Shown piece after piece: positions 1 to 7,333 of a stretch of 18,088 nucleotides of DNA (position 1 is the first letter of the stretch; each line of letters begins with the position of its first letter). The notes under the pieces were generated by a model. The model was not told the origin of the DNA. It ran no database searches and saw nothing but the letters and a program-made list of their open reading frames with translations. Position numbers and translations under genes: made by a program. The stretch comes from Luminiphilus sp. Its GTDB lineage: Bacteria; Pseudomonadota; Gammaproteobacteria; Pseudomonadales; Halieaceae. Location: contig JAOHHD010000026.1 in assembly GCA_028117185.1 (NCBI GenBank), positions 1 to 18,088 of the forward strand, written 5' to 3'.

Positions 1-579
1 GTGAGAAAAAAAGGGGGTATCACTGATGTTTTTGAAACAGACGAGCACCCCCGTAGCTCAGTCACCTTGGAGGCGCTAGCAGCTTTGCCTACGCCCTTTG
101 CGGAGGAGGGAACGGTGACTGCCGGGAACGCTTCGGGCGTAAACGATGGTGCAGCGGCCCTGCTGGTGGCATCTGAAGCGGCGGCAGCTCAATGGGGTCT
201 ATCGCCAATCGCTCGCGTCGTTGCAATGCAGACGATTGGTGTCGCACCCCGGGTGATGGGCATTGGCCCTTTGCCGGCATCCCAGCAGTTACTGGCTCGC
301 ACCGGCGTGTCGGTTGATCAGCTATCGGTGATTGAGCTCAATGAGGCTTTTGCCAGTCAATCGCTGGTTGTCATGCGAGGCCTTGGATTGGCAGATGATG
401 ATCCACGCGTAAATCCTAACGGCGGTGCCATTGCTTTGGGCCATCCCCTTGGGATGAGTGGCGCACGGCTCATATTAACGGCGGCGAGAGAGCTCTCTAA
501 GTCAGGTGGCCAATACGCACTGTGCACCATGTGTGTCGGCGTCGGTCAGGGGGTCGCGACGCTTCTGGAGCGTGTTTGA
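1..579 (+). CDS. Thiolase (3-oxoadipyl-CoA / acetyl-CoA acyltransferase type), C-terminal part
   Basis: This is the 3' end of a thiolase gene whose frame is open to the left edge, so the GTG at base 1 is not a credible start. The visible 192 residues cover the C-terminal thiolase domain. They include GTVTAGNASGVNDGAA (residues 38-53), NEAFA (114-118), GGAIALGHPLGMSGAR (141-156) with the catalytic His148, and CTMCVGVGQG (175-184) with the second catalytic cysteine, Cys178. The nucleophilic cysteine of the N-terminal half lies outside the window. The wording MGIGPLPA followed by VNPNGGAIALGHPLGMSGAR is close to PcaF/PaaJ 3-oxoadipyl-CoA thiolases of aromatic catabolism. Generic acetyl-CoA acetyltransferases are similar enough that the substrate stays open. 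The reaction is thiolytic cleavage of a 3-oxoacyl-CoA to acetyl-CoA plus a shortened acyl-CoA, in the cytoplasm. The gene converges on the monooxygenase, which ends 87 bp away. Confidence 0.92.
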   Translation: MRKKGGITDVFETDEHPRSSVTLEALAALPTPFAEEGTVTAGNASGVNDGAAALLVASEAAAAQWGLSPIARVVAMQTIGVAPRVMGIGPLPASQQLLARTGVSVDQLSVIELNEAFASQSLVVMRGLGLADDDPRVNPNGGAIALGHPLGMSGARLILTAARELSKSGGQYALCTMCVGVGQGVATLLERV

Positions 580-666
580 TAAGCGCTGTCGCTGGCGGAG
601 TACGCCCGTTGTGTTCCTCATCTCGCTGTGAATCAGCCCACGATACCGGTGCTCTCTGGGTGAGTC

Positions 667-2211
667 TCACCGTGGGGGTTTTGTGGCATGCCTCGAGACA
701 TTAAACGATTCCTCTGAAAGATCTGGGGCGTTGTGGCGAGCCAATAACCTCGTCATGAGCGCTTTATAATCAGTGCCCACCACTGGCATTAACCACTGTG
801 TAAAGCGTTTGAATACCCCGACGTTTAAGTCTATCTCGTTGAGCAGCTCATCCATTTGATGTACCGAAAACGGAATAATATTGGTACCTTTGGAGTGCTT
901 ACCGTCAGTGCGTGCCTCGGTCCAAGCCAGCCGCTCGTCAATACTCTGGTTCATGATATCGGGGTGGGGCAGGGTGATGTTGTTTGTCATCAGCTCAATC
1001 AACCATAAAGCCCCCACCTCGGCGTTCAGCTGGCTAAAAAATGACGAGTTGTAACCATTAAACATGAGCCGAGGCACACCCACCGGAACCATCGTGCGAT
1101 ACAAGCGGAAATTACCCTCGCTGTCAGTGAGCCTAGACGTCAGTTCATCGTTGAAGAATGGAACGCGTTGGTGCCATCCAGTGCCGCAAACAACGATATC
1201 TGCAGGTACCGTTTCACCGGTCGAAAGCCGAGCCTCACCGGCAAGTAATTCGGTGATTTCAACCCGGGCCTTCATGCGAAGGCGGCCGTTGATCAGGTTT
1301 TCGTAGTAGCCGTCAGTGACCAAGCTCACGGTACTTCGGGCAATGGTTTCCAGCGGTTTTTCAGGGTGCAATCCAATCGCGCGCAGGCGCAATTGCTTTG
1401 CCACTAAGGACTCAACGCTGTTGAGCAGAACATTGCGAAGCGGTTTACCGTGGCCATGGAGAAATTTTTCAAATCCCTGAAGCCGAATATAACGAAACAG
1501 CCCCTCTCCCAGACGCGTTAAGAATAAGAATTTAAAGTTGAGTATGTTCTTGAGCTTCTTAGGAATCTTCCAAATTAAATGACGGGCGATGACGGTAGTG
1601 CTGGCACTGATACCAACCGTCGCGTTGGCGACATCGCAGGAAGACTTTCCGTATCCCACCACCAACACGTTTTTGCCACGCGCCTCGTCAAGTTGGGTGA
1701 ACTCACTGGTGTGGCACAATGTGCCACCGGCCTCGATGAACCGCGCCGCGCCTGGGTACTCTGGAATAGACGGAATGCTAAAAATACCGTTGCAGACGGT
1801 TAAGTGATCAAATGAAGACACCTCGCGCTCAGTGTGTTGCCCCTGCTTAGTGGCAACGTTCCAATGACCGGTGGCTTCATCCCAGTCGGCTGACACCACA
1901 TAGGTATCTAAATGAATGTCGTCCGTGAGGGCAAAGTGCTCGACATAGCTTTCGAGATATTTTTGAACCTGCTCGCCGCTGGGCCACTCTGGATAGTCGC
2001 TGGGCATAGGAAAGTCGGAGTATTCGTAGGTGTCTCGCGGGTTTTGCGTGGTGAGTCCCGGATAGCGCCTAGAAGCCGACCACACGCCGCCCACGTCAGC
2101 CTCTTTCTCAAAAACGGTGACCTGATAGCCAAAGCGCTTGAATGTTTTAGCCGTACAGAGACCGGCAATTCCGGCACCGATTATGCCAACCCTTTTTGTC
2201 GTTACAGACAC
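667..2211 (-). CDS. Flavin-containing monooxygenase (FMO / Baeyer-Villiger-like)
   Basis: This 514-residue enzyme is a class B flavoprotein monooxygenase, expected to use NADPH and O2 to oxygenate a ketone or heteroatom in the cytoplasm. The N-terminal Rossmann motif GAGIAG (12-17) with an acidic strand end (VTVFEKE, 32-37) and GGVW (41-44) binds FAD. A second nucleotide motif, GYGKSSCD (186-193), should bind NADPH. Between them, GGTLCHTSEF (162-171) resembles the FMO signature FxGxxxHxxxY/F but is not a perfect match, so FMO versus Baeyer-Villiger activity cannot be settled. The start is GTG (2209-2211), preceded by AGAGG at about six bases. Two tiny ORFs precede it on the same strand (2299-2448 and 2222-2320). 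A divergent SDR and a nearby AraC regulator suggest an inducible catabolic or biotransformation cluster. Confidence 0.88.
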   Translation of the reverse strand: MSVTTKRVGIIGAGIAGLCTAKTFKRFGYQVTVFEKEADVGGVWSASRRYPGLTTQNPRDTYEYSDFPMPSDYPEWPSGEQVQKYLESYVEHFALTDDIHLDTYVVSADWDEATGHWNVATKQGQHTEREVSSFDHLTVCNGIFSIPSIPEYPGAARFIEAGGTLCHTSEFTQLDEARGKNVLVVGYGKSSCDVANATVGISASTTVIARHLIWKIPKKLKNILNFKFLFLTRLGEGLFRYIRLQGFEKFLHGHGKPLRNVLLNSVESLVAKQLRLRAIGLHPEKPLETIARSTVSLVTDGYYENLINGRLRMKARVEITELLAGEARLSTGETVPADIVVCGTGWHQRVPFFNDELTSRLTDSEGNFRLYRTMVPVGVPRLMFNGYNSSFFSQLNAEVGALWLIELMTNNITLPHPDIMNQSIDERLAWTEARTDGKHSKGTNIIPFSVHQMDELLNEIDLNVGVFKRFTQWLMPVVGTDYKALMTRLLARHNAPDLSEESFNVSRHATKPPR

Positions 2212-2221
2212 AAGGCGCCTC

Positions 2222-2320
2222 TCAAGACTCTTCGCTGAGGATCAATGCAGCAGCTGCTGCGGAGACAGCCTGATTTTTTGTGCCGCACATGCGGGTGCTC
2301 ACCACGACTTTCTTGACCAT
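2222..2320 (-). CDS. Possible 32-residue leader ORF upstream of the monooxygenase
   Basis: An ORF of 32 residues (starts MVKKVVVSTRM, ends ALILSEES) overlaps the end of the preceding 49-residue ORF. It stops about 10 bases before the monooxygenase start, just ahead of that gene's AGAGG ribosome site. An alanine run (AAAAA) sits near residues 20-24. I see no strong ribosome site of its own, so translation would depend on coupling to the upstream ORF. I do not recognise it. It could be a leader peptide, a gene remnant or chance. Confidence 0.22.
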   Translation of the reverse strand: MVKKVVVSTRMCGTKNQAVSAAAAALILSEES

Positions 2321-2448
2321 TTTGTCTGCGCCACTGGATCGCTATTGTGGCGATTGGTAGGCACAGCGCTGAGCAGCGCCGTGCTATTGAGCACAGACTC
2401 CGAAACAGCGAGAGGGTGCGTGAGTCTTGGATATCGCATCTGCAGCAT
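2299..2448 (-). CDS. Possible 49-residue small protein upstream of the monooxygenase
   Basis: This short ORF encodes 49 residues (starts MLQMRYPRLTHPL, ends KWSRKSW). It is supported mainly by a strong Shine-Dalgarno sequence, GAGGAGGA, at 2453-2460, only 4-5 bases before the ATG at 2446-2448. It lies on the same strand as the monooxygenase and about 90 bases upstream of it, in the 5' leader expected for that gene. Its composition is basic and polar with no membrane segment, and no family is recognised. It could be a real small protein, a translated leader, or a spurious ORF with a lucky ribosome site. Confidence 0.33.
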   Translation of the reverse strand: MLQMRYPRLTHPLAVSESVLNSTALLSAVPTNRHNSDPVAQTKWSRKSW

Positions 2449-2547
2449 GGTGTCCTCCTCGCTATGAATGTGGCGGTGAAAGCGCATCCTGAGTGAAGTG
2501 TGGCCACTGTCAGTGTTGCGGAAGGGACGCTCCCGCACTATTCAGTG

Positions 2548-2575
2548 AGTGCAAGGCTTGTGCGATAAGTGCAAG
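2548..2575. promoter_or_regulatory. Direct repeat AGTGCAAG x2 in divergent promoter region
   Basis: The 8-mer AGTGCAAG occurs at 2548-2555 and 2568-2575, 20 bp start to start, which is about two helical turns. It lies between the divergently transcribed monooxygenase side (2448, 2211) and the SDR (2669). Direct half-sites about two turns apart are typical of AraC-family operators, and an AraC-type regulator lies about 1 kb downstream. The regulatory role is inferred from position and geometry only. Confidence 0.3.
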
Positions 2576-2668
2576 AAAATCTCGTAACCCGCATAAAACC
2601 CATGGGCAGTGACTCAGGTTTCGATACACTTTTATGACGCAGACGGGAAGGTTCCAGGAGTATCAGAT

Positions 2669-3463
2669 ATGGGCAAATTTACAAACAAAGTGGCTGTTGT
2701 CACCGGCGGCGCAGCGTCAATTGGCGTCAATATTACCCGGCGATTACATGCTGACGGTGCAACCGTTATTGTCGCTGCACGAAGTGTCGACAAAGGACAG
2801 GCCATCGCTGAAGAGTTGGGTGAGCGTTGCGTATTCATTGCCACGGATATCAGGCAAGACGCTGATTTACAGCACTTGGTTGATACCACCGTGGCGCGCT
2901 TTGGGCATATCGATCTTTTGGTCAACAATGCCTGCTCATACGGCGATGACGGTGCAGACACCGATAGGCAAACCTGGCTCGACACCCTGAACACCAACGC
3001 CGTTTCTGCCGCGATTTTAGGCGAAATGGCGCGACCGTCACTCAAAAGCGCCGGAGGGAATATTATTAATATTGGCTCGATTTCGGGCGCATTTCCGCAC
3101 ATCGGCCGCTGGGCTTATCCCGTCGCAAAAGCCACGCTGCGGCATCTATCAAAAACACAGGCTGTAGAGTACGCCGCAGATAACATCCGCGTGAACTTGC
3201 TGGTACTTGGCCACATTTGGTCCGACCCGTTTGAGGGGCTCACAGGGAACAACCGTGCCCATGCCGATAAAGTGTCTACCCCTTATAACTTGATAGGCAG
3301 GGTGGCAAACGGCGAAGAAGTCGCGAACGTTGTGTCGTTTGTTGCATCTGATGAGGCGTCGTACATGACCGGTGGAGAAATTCCAGTCGACGGCGGTTAC
3401 AGTGCTATGGGCCCGGAGCAGCACAGCCCGCTCATGCCTTTGCTCATGGAAGGCAACCAGTAA
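2669..3463 (+). CDS. Short-chain dehydrogenase/reductase (SDR, classical)
   Basis: This is a 264-residue classical SDR oxidoreductase, expected to interconvert an alcohol and a ketone with NAD(P)(H) in the cytoplasm. The open frame extends upstream to 2609. The ATG at 2669 is preferred because AGGAG (2656-2660) lies eight bases before it and the protein then starts MGKFTNKVAVVTGG, as family members do. Residues 12-19 (TGGAASIG) are the cofactor glycine motif. AARS after the second strand (36-39), with no acidic residue there, suggests NADP. The catalytic set is Ser137, Tyr150 and Lys154 (YPVAK), with Asn110 probably completing the tetrad. The usual NNAG is NNAC (86-89). The C-terminal TGGEIPVDGGY is typical. 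The substrate is unknown. The neighbouring monooxygenase and thiolase suggest a catabolic step. It converges on the AraC regulator. Confidence 0.9.
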   Translation: MGKFTNKVAVVTGGAASIGVNITRRLHADGATVIVAARSVDKGQAIAEELGERCVFIATDIRQDADLQHLVDTTVARFGHIDLLVNNACSYGDDGADTDRQTWLDTLNTNAVSAAILGEMARPSLKSAGGNIINIGSISGAFPHIGRWAYPVAKATLRHLSKTQAVEYAADNIRVNLLVLGHIWSDPFEGLTGNNRAHADKVSTPYNLIGRVANGEEVANVVSFVASDEASYMTGGEIPVDGGYSAMGPEQHSPLMPLLMEGNQ

Positions 3464-3551
3464 AACGCTGGCTGGGCAAACCAATGTTGGGGCAGCAGGC
3501 CCATCATGATGTCGTTATTGATGGTGCCAGCATGAATGCTCTGGTGGGTGA

Positions 3552-4598
3552 CTAATTGCGATTGATCGATATAGCGTGCTCGCCACGCAAGGTTTCAGAC
3601 GGCAACTCTCCAAAACGGTGCTGGTAAGCGGCGGCAAAACGTCCTAGCTGCATAAATCCCCAGCGGTGAGCCACCTCAGTGACACCGATGCCGGGGGCAT
3701 TTTCTAACAGCTCATGCCTGACCCGATCTAAACGCACATTACGCAGGTACTTCATTGGGCTTATGCCTCGGTACTGCTTAAACCCAGCAAAAAGCGATCG
3801 CACGCTGGTGTGAGCGGTGCGCGCCAGTTCTTCCACCGATATTGATCGGTCTGCATGTGCATGGATGTACTGCTCCGCCCGTTTCACATGCGCCGGCGCC
3901 ACGCTTGGCGCCCTGTGACACAGTGCTGCCGTGTAGTTGTGGGTTTGGCTGTGCAGCAGCGACATGATCAAACTGTCTTCATAGCTGCTCTTTGCTTGCA
4001 TGCAATTTAAAAAAGTATGGGTATTGTCTAATTCGGTGACCAACACCTGCAGCCCCCGTAACCATCCGGCACTATTGGCTTTATCGCTACGCATGTGCGT
4101 ATTGAAAACAATAGGGTCTGGTAGATGTCTATCCAGAAGAGCTTCCAGCTTGCGCTCTACCAAAGCACGCTTAATGCTGTAGATGAGCATCGATGAGTCG
4201 CGCCCCCAATTCATCGATACATATTCCCGAAGCGATAAAACGGCTGCCTCTCCCTGCGTAATCACCACCGTTTCGTCGCCACAGCGGGTTTCAACGGCCC
4301 CGGTGAGTTGAACTTGAACATTAAAGAAATCACCGAGGAGGCCTGGCTCTACGGTGACTTCACTGCCGTACTGTAAAAAATTCAGGGAGGACTGCGAAGT
4401 GACCGCCGCATGGTGCATACGTGCATCAAGGGTGCGCTGGGTCTGCTTACGCACACTGAGTGTATGCCGGCAAAAGACGCTAGACACTGCACGTTGGGTT
4501 TCATCAATCGCCGAAGAGGTAAACAAAACGTGCCGCTGCAACGGGCGAATCGCACTCGCCGCGACGTCACCCACTTTTTCGCTGCTAGCTAATGGCAT
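3552..4598 (-). CDS. AraC-family transcriptional regulator
   Basis: This is a 348-residue regulator. The N-terminal part (about 25-215) matches the AraC-type sensing domain that often starts with a TSS-DE-VF pattern and carries YGSEVTVEPG (77-86). The C-terminal 110 residues are the double helix-turn-helix DNA-binding domain. The first helix pair is about 254-275 (SVEELARTAHTSVRSLFAGF). The second is about 305-327 and leads into the signature HRWGFMQLGRFAAAYQHRFGELP (311-333). The ATG at 4596-4598 fits the family N-terminus, although its ribosome site is weak (AGCAGC). The likely targets are the adjacent SDR and monooxygenase, whose shared promoter region carries a direct repeat. That assignment is inference. 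The inducer is unknown. Confidence 0.92.
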   Translation of the reverse strand: MPLASSEKVGDVAASAIRPLQRHVLFTSSAIDETQRAVSSVFCRHTLSVRKQTQRTLDARMHHAAVTSQSSLNFLQYGSEVTVEPGLLGDFFNVQVQLTGAVETRCGDETVVITQGEAAVLSLREYVSMNWGRDSSMLIYSIKRALVERKLEALLDRHLPDPIVFNTHMRSDKANSAGWLRGLQVLVTELDNTHTFLNCMQAKSSYEDSLIMSLLHSQTHNYTAALCHRAPSVAPAHVKRAEQYIHAHADRSISVEELARTAHTSVRSLFAGFKQYRGISPMKYLRNVRLDRVRHELLENAPGIGVTEVAHRWGFMQLGRFAAAYQHRFGELPSETLRGEHAISINRN

Positions 4599-4938
4599 AG
4601 CTGCTTGACCATTATTATTTTTTAGATCCTATAGTTAAGGGTCGCTAAGTGTCAACGAGCCGGGGCAAGGTCAGTATTGTCAGTGTAAAAGCATACAAAA
4701 AAACCTGTTGCCAAAGACCTTGAGGGGTTCGAGATCAGTGACCACAAGGGGGACGCCGCCTCTATGGGCGCTTTTTAGGGAATGGCAGTTGTTTCCCACA
4801 AAGACTGGGTCGACCATAAGCTCTCGATCGACCCTGAGGAAGGGCCCCACTAAAAGGACCTACAAGCACGGATGACTTCGAGCGCCAAACAAGCGTTTAA
4901 GCACCGTGAAGTTTATTCGGGAACGCCGTTTTACAGTG
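4599..4938. other. Intergenic region, AraC gene to membrane-protein operon
   Basis: These 340 bases should hold the promoter of the AraC gene and the end of the upstream operon on the same strand. The AT-rich stretch at about 4611-4635 is the best place for the promoter. A perfect 7-bp inverted repeat, GGGTCGA / TCGACCC (4807-4813 and 4828-4834, 14-base loop), is visible without a T-tract. No convincing gene was found here. Very short ORFs such as the 23-codon one near 4781 have no good start signal. Confidence 0.5.
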
Positions 4939-5406
4939 TTACATCGCAGCGCTCTTGGCATCAAGAATGGCTTGGCCTCGGCTTCTAAGCGGGCGGTCAC
5001 CCCGTAAAAATTCGAACTCCTTGGAGTACCGGGCAGGGGCAGGGGCAGGCTCAGGCTGCTCTGTGTGCACTGTTGCACTCGCGAGTGCTTTATGTGATGA
5101 CGAGGCCTGCTTGTTGTTAGCAAAGCAGCCCTTGTGCTTTAGATAGAGAAGCCAGGCGCCCGTGCTGAGGATAATCAGCGCGAACTTACCGAGGTAGCTA
5201 AAGACTAGCCAGACACGAACCTGCGAAGCCAATGGTGCCGACGCGCCCGACAGCTCCTGATCTATCCGCAGAAACTCGACGAACTCGCCGTGCACTGCGC
5301 TCACCGCTACGGTAAATAGCACCGTGGCGAGGGTGCCCCAGAAGACCGGTTTGACCTTTGTCCACATTGCAGCGAATGCGGCCCACTTGATTAATTGGCC
5401 CAGCAT
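4939..5406 (-). CDS. Two-TM membrane protein of unknown function
   Basis: This predicted 155-residue inner-membrane protein is not one I recognise. The open frame extends further upstream. The ATG at 5404-5406 is chosen because it overlaps the stop of the preceding gene as TAATG, which indicates translational coupling. Hydrophobic segments at about 21-39 (VFWGTLATVLFTVAVSAVH) and 65-89 (VWLVFSYLGKFALIILSTGAWLLYL) should span the membrane. They flank a loop of about 25 residues with several acidic positions. The C-terminal 65 residues are polar with a Pro/Ala linker (PEPAPAPA, 118-125) and a basic end. It forms an operon with the 77-residue gene upstream. No catalytic motif is seen. Confidence 0.7.
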   Translation of the reverse strand: MLGQLIKWAAFAAMWTKVKPVFWGTLATVLFTVAVSAVHGEFVEFLRIDQELSGASAPLASQVRVWLVFSYLGKFALIILSTGAWLLYLKHKGCFANNKQASSSHKALASATVHTEQPEPAPAPARYSKEFEFLRGDRPLRSRGQAILDAKSAAM

Positions 5407-5639
5407 TAGGCAACCCCCAGCGTGATCATCACGGCGCCCATGCTGAACTTCTGAATCGTGTTCTTGAGTTTGTCCTCTTCCTCGCACACGAGGATTTCGA
5501 GCTCCTCCTCGCTCAGGGCGCTGATCTCTACTTGTGCATCAGCAATCCGCTTCTCTGTCCGTTTGATGGCCCAGTTGCGAATACCTTTAGAGACTGGTCT
5601 GGCCGCTTTTGTGCCGAATTCTTTAAGAGCTGCTTTCAT
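5406..5639 (-). CDS. Small charged protein of unknown function, first gene of a coupled pair
   Basis: The protein has 77 residues. The ATG at 5637-5639 is preferred over one ten codons upstream because AAGGAG lies about seven bases before it. The N-terminal 35 residues are basic (MKAALKEFGTKAARPVSKG and following). The middle (36-60) is strongly acidic, with SEEELEIL and CEEEDKL, and probably helical. The last 12 residues are hydrophobic (MGAVMITLGVA). The charge layout suggests an amphipathic helical protein that docks at a membrane or partner, but no family is recognised. The TAA stop overlaps the ATG of the two-TM gene, so the two products are probably made in fixed ratio and may interact. 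A tandem palindromic site lies about 85-120 bp upstream and is the best candidate for its control. Confidence 0.68.
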   Translation of the reverse strand: MKAALKEFGTKAARPVSKGIRNWAIKRTEKRIADAQVEISALSEEELEILVCEEEDKLKNTIQKFSMGAVMITLGVA

Positions 5640-5722
5640 TGTGCTCTCCTTGTGAGAAGTGCCATCCATGGCGTGAGTTCATCCTTGGTGGACGCATCAT
5701 CGAATAGGGGCGGTTTCATTGA

Positions 5723-5760
5723 TTGGCAGGATGCGCCAAGGCATTGGCAGAACACGCCAA
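5723..5760. promoter_or_regulatory. Tandem palindromic operator candidate, TTGGC-N7-GCCAA x2
   Basis: Two 17-bp palindromes, TTGGCAGGATGCGCCAA (5723-5739) and TTGGCAGAACACGCCAA (5744-5760), are separated by four bases. They are 21 bp centre to centre, so they face the same side of the helix. Both 5-bp arms are identical in the two copies while the spacers differ, as expected for a protein-binding site. They lie upstream of the coupled two-gene operon that begins at 5639 on the minus strand. The cognate regulator cannot be named from sequence. Confidence 0.5.
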
Positions 5761-6031
5761 TAGCAAATGTTCAAAAAGTTTTGGAATAAAAATCTCCGTG
5801 AGGCGTCATAACCTGCTGGGCCGCAGAAACACGCTTTCTGTTTGACGGATCACAGGCCCTGCTCTCCGTTCGGAGCTGATCTAACGCCACTGACCAAGGA
5901 GGGTTACGTGCACCCATGACAACGCAATCGACTCAGATACTGCTTAGGCCGTAAGGCGCGAAGCGGAGCGGCCCCACTTGGCAACAGAAGGGGTTTAAGG
6001 ATCGTCATTCACTTCCAACCTGGAGATAGCT
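5761..6031. other. Non-coding stretch between tandem palindromes and the 43-residue ORF
   Basis: These bases contain no supported gene. An AAGGAGG sequence near 5898 precedes only very short frames. A CTCCG-TTCG-GAG element near 5865 could form a small hairpin. Nothing else was recognised. Confidence 0.4.
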
Positions 6032-6163
6032 ATGGGTGAAGTTGTTGATATGACGGGTCGTATTGTCGTGGCAGATCAGCATCCCCTGGGTGCGGAGTCT
6101 GTGAGAGACGTGAGCGTAAAAGACCGAGAGCTTTTGCGTGCAGCGTGGCACGAGGCTCCTTAG
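6032..6163 (+). CDS. Possible 43-residue microprotein
   Basis: This short ORF (starts MGEVVDMTGRIVVADQHPLG, ends WHEAP) has a good ribosome site: GGAG at 6022-6025, six to seven bases before the ATG. Its composition is that of an acidic soluble protein (VKDREL, AAWHEAP) and is more protein-like than the surrounding reading frames. It lies alone in a long gap. I do not recognise it. It could also be the intact start of a gene that has since decayed, because the sequence downstream (6164-6600) shows no matching frame. Confidence 0.4.
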   Translation: MGEVVDMTGRIVVADQHPLGAESVRDVSVKDRELLRAAWHEAP

Positions 6164-6847
6164 CCGCTCCTCAGCCAGCGATGGGCGCCCAATAGGCGAC
6201 CGAGGGCAGTGAGCGCCCTATGCACCGCCATGGGCAAGCAGGGCGTGGGCGGCCCGTATGATCGGGAATGAGGCGCCCTCGGTTCGCAGTGGGTCATCGC
6301 CCACCCAAACCCTTGAGCCTTAATGGGTTTGCGCCACATCGCGGCCACACAACCCAAAGTGCACCGACCCCATAAGCCGGCGACGGTTCAGCTGGCGAAC
6401 CGTTGCGCGGACACGGCCAAATCCGCCAGTCACCATCGCCACCGCGATTGCTGGGTCAGCCCGACCCGTCGGTTTTGTCCCAGAACCCGTGACCAAGGTA
6501 TGTTATTTTTGAGTGGAGTAACATTGCTTAACTGGCGGTACATGATAAGGGCGGCAGTTGGCCGTGAATGGCCCCGATCAGTTCGATAACCAAGTGGGTT
6601 AGCCCATGGCGTCATTGTCGAGAACACTGTTTTGGGCGAGCTCACAGTGTTTTACGTTGCGTATTGCGAAGCGCTGCAGCCCAATTATCTAGTTGTGTGG
6701 GCTATCGCCTCTTGGCAACACCTTAAGCGATCGACGGAACATGGGACAATTGATAAAACCGGTTCGCACGGTAAAGCGGCCAACTTGATACAGAGCCCGA
6801 ATAAACGCGCTCATGCGTACCAGTCGTAAAACGAAGGAGTAGTAAGC
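6164..6847. other. Long intergenic region upstream of slyD
   Basis: This region of about 680 bases has no ORF I can support. Frames of 60-90 codons exist on both strands but have low-complexity or improbable compositions and no ribosome sites. The first 300 bases are GC-rich with many short inverted repeats. An 8-bp inverted repeat, AACACTGT / ACAGTGTT (6623-6630 and 6644-6651), is followed by TTT and might act as a weak terminator. The slyD promoter must lie in the last 150 bases, but no clear -35/-10 pair was identified. Confidence 0.45.
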
Positions 6848-7333
6848 GTGACAATAGCGGCAAAAAAGGTCGTGGTGTTTGACTACGTTTTAAAAGACGA
6901 AGCCGACACAGAACTTGAGCGCAGCGTAGAACCGATGGTTTATCTGCATGGCTCGAATAGTCTTATTCGTGGACTAGAAGACGCCTTGACCGGCCATTCT
7001 GCAGGCGATGAAGTGAGTGTCACCTTGCCGCCCGAGCGAGCTTATGGTCTGCGTCGAGACGATGCGCTACAGCGTGTACCTATCAAGCATTTGCTCACCA
7101 AAGCTAAAAACTACAAGCCTGGTCAAATGGTGGGCGTTAACACCAAAGACGGCCAGAAGAGTGCGGTGGTCGTAAAGGTCGGGCGCTTCAATCTCGATGT
7201 AGACATGAATCATCCGTTTGCTGGTAAAACGCTGACGTTTGAGATTGTCATTGATAAGGTGCGAGACGCTACAGCGGATGAGCTGAGTCACGGCCACGCG
7301 CACGGCGCGGATGGTGAGCATCACCACCACTAG
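6848..7333 (+). CDS. slyD: SlyD, FKBP-type peptidyl-prolyl isomerase and metallochaperone
   Basis: This 161-residue protein is SlyD, a cytoplasmic prolyl cis-trans isomerase and folding helper that in other bacteria also carries Ni2+ for hydrogenase and urease maturation. The FKBP part includes FDYVLKDEADTELERS (11-26) and the core LIRGLEDALTGHSAGDEVSVTLPPERAYG (39-67). The insert-in-flap domain, which supplies chaperone activity, covers about 72-125. The C-terminal tail (147-161) is rich in histidine, with seven His ending in HHHH. This is the metal-binding extension, shorter than in E. coli. The start is GTG at 6848, eight bases after AAGGAG (6834-6839). It appears to be monocistronic. Confidence 0.95.
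   Translation: MTIAAKKVVVFDYVLKDEADTELERSVEPMVYLHGSNSLIRGLEDALTGHSAGDEVSVTLPPERAYGLRRDDALQRVPIKHLLTKAKNYKPGQMVGVNTKDGQKSAVVVKVGRFNLDVDMNHPFAGKTLTFEIVIDKVRDATADELSHGHAHGADGEHHHH

Noticed and set aside
3484..3555. 23-codon ORF between the SDR and AraC genes
   Set aside because: It has no ribosome site and runs into the AraC gene's stop. The length is within chance expectation.
6323..6589. 88-codon plus-strand frame in the gap before slyD
   Set aside because: It is rich in His, Arg and Thr with no hydrophobic core pattern and no ribosome site. It looks like non-coding GC-rich sequence.
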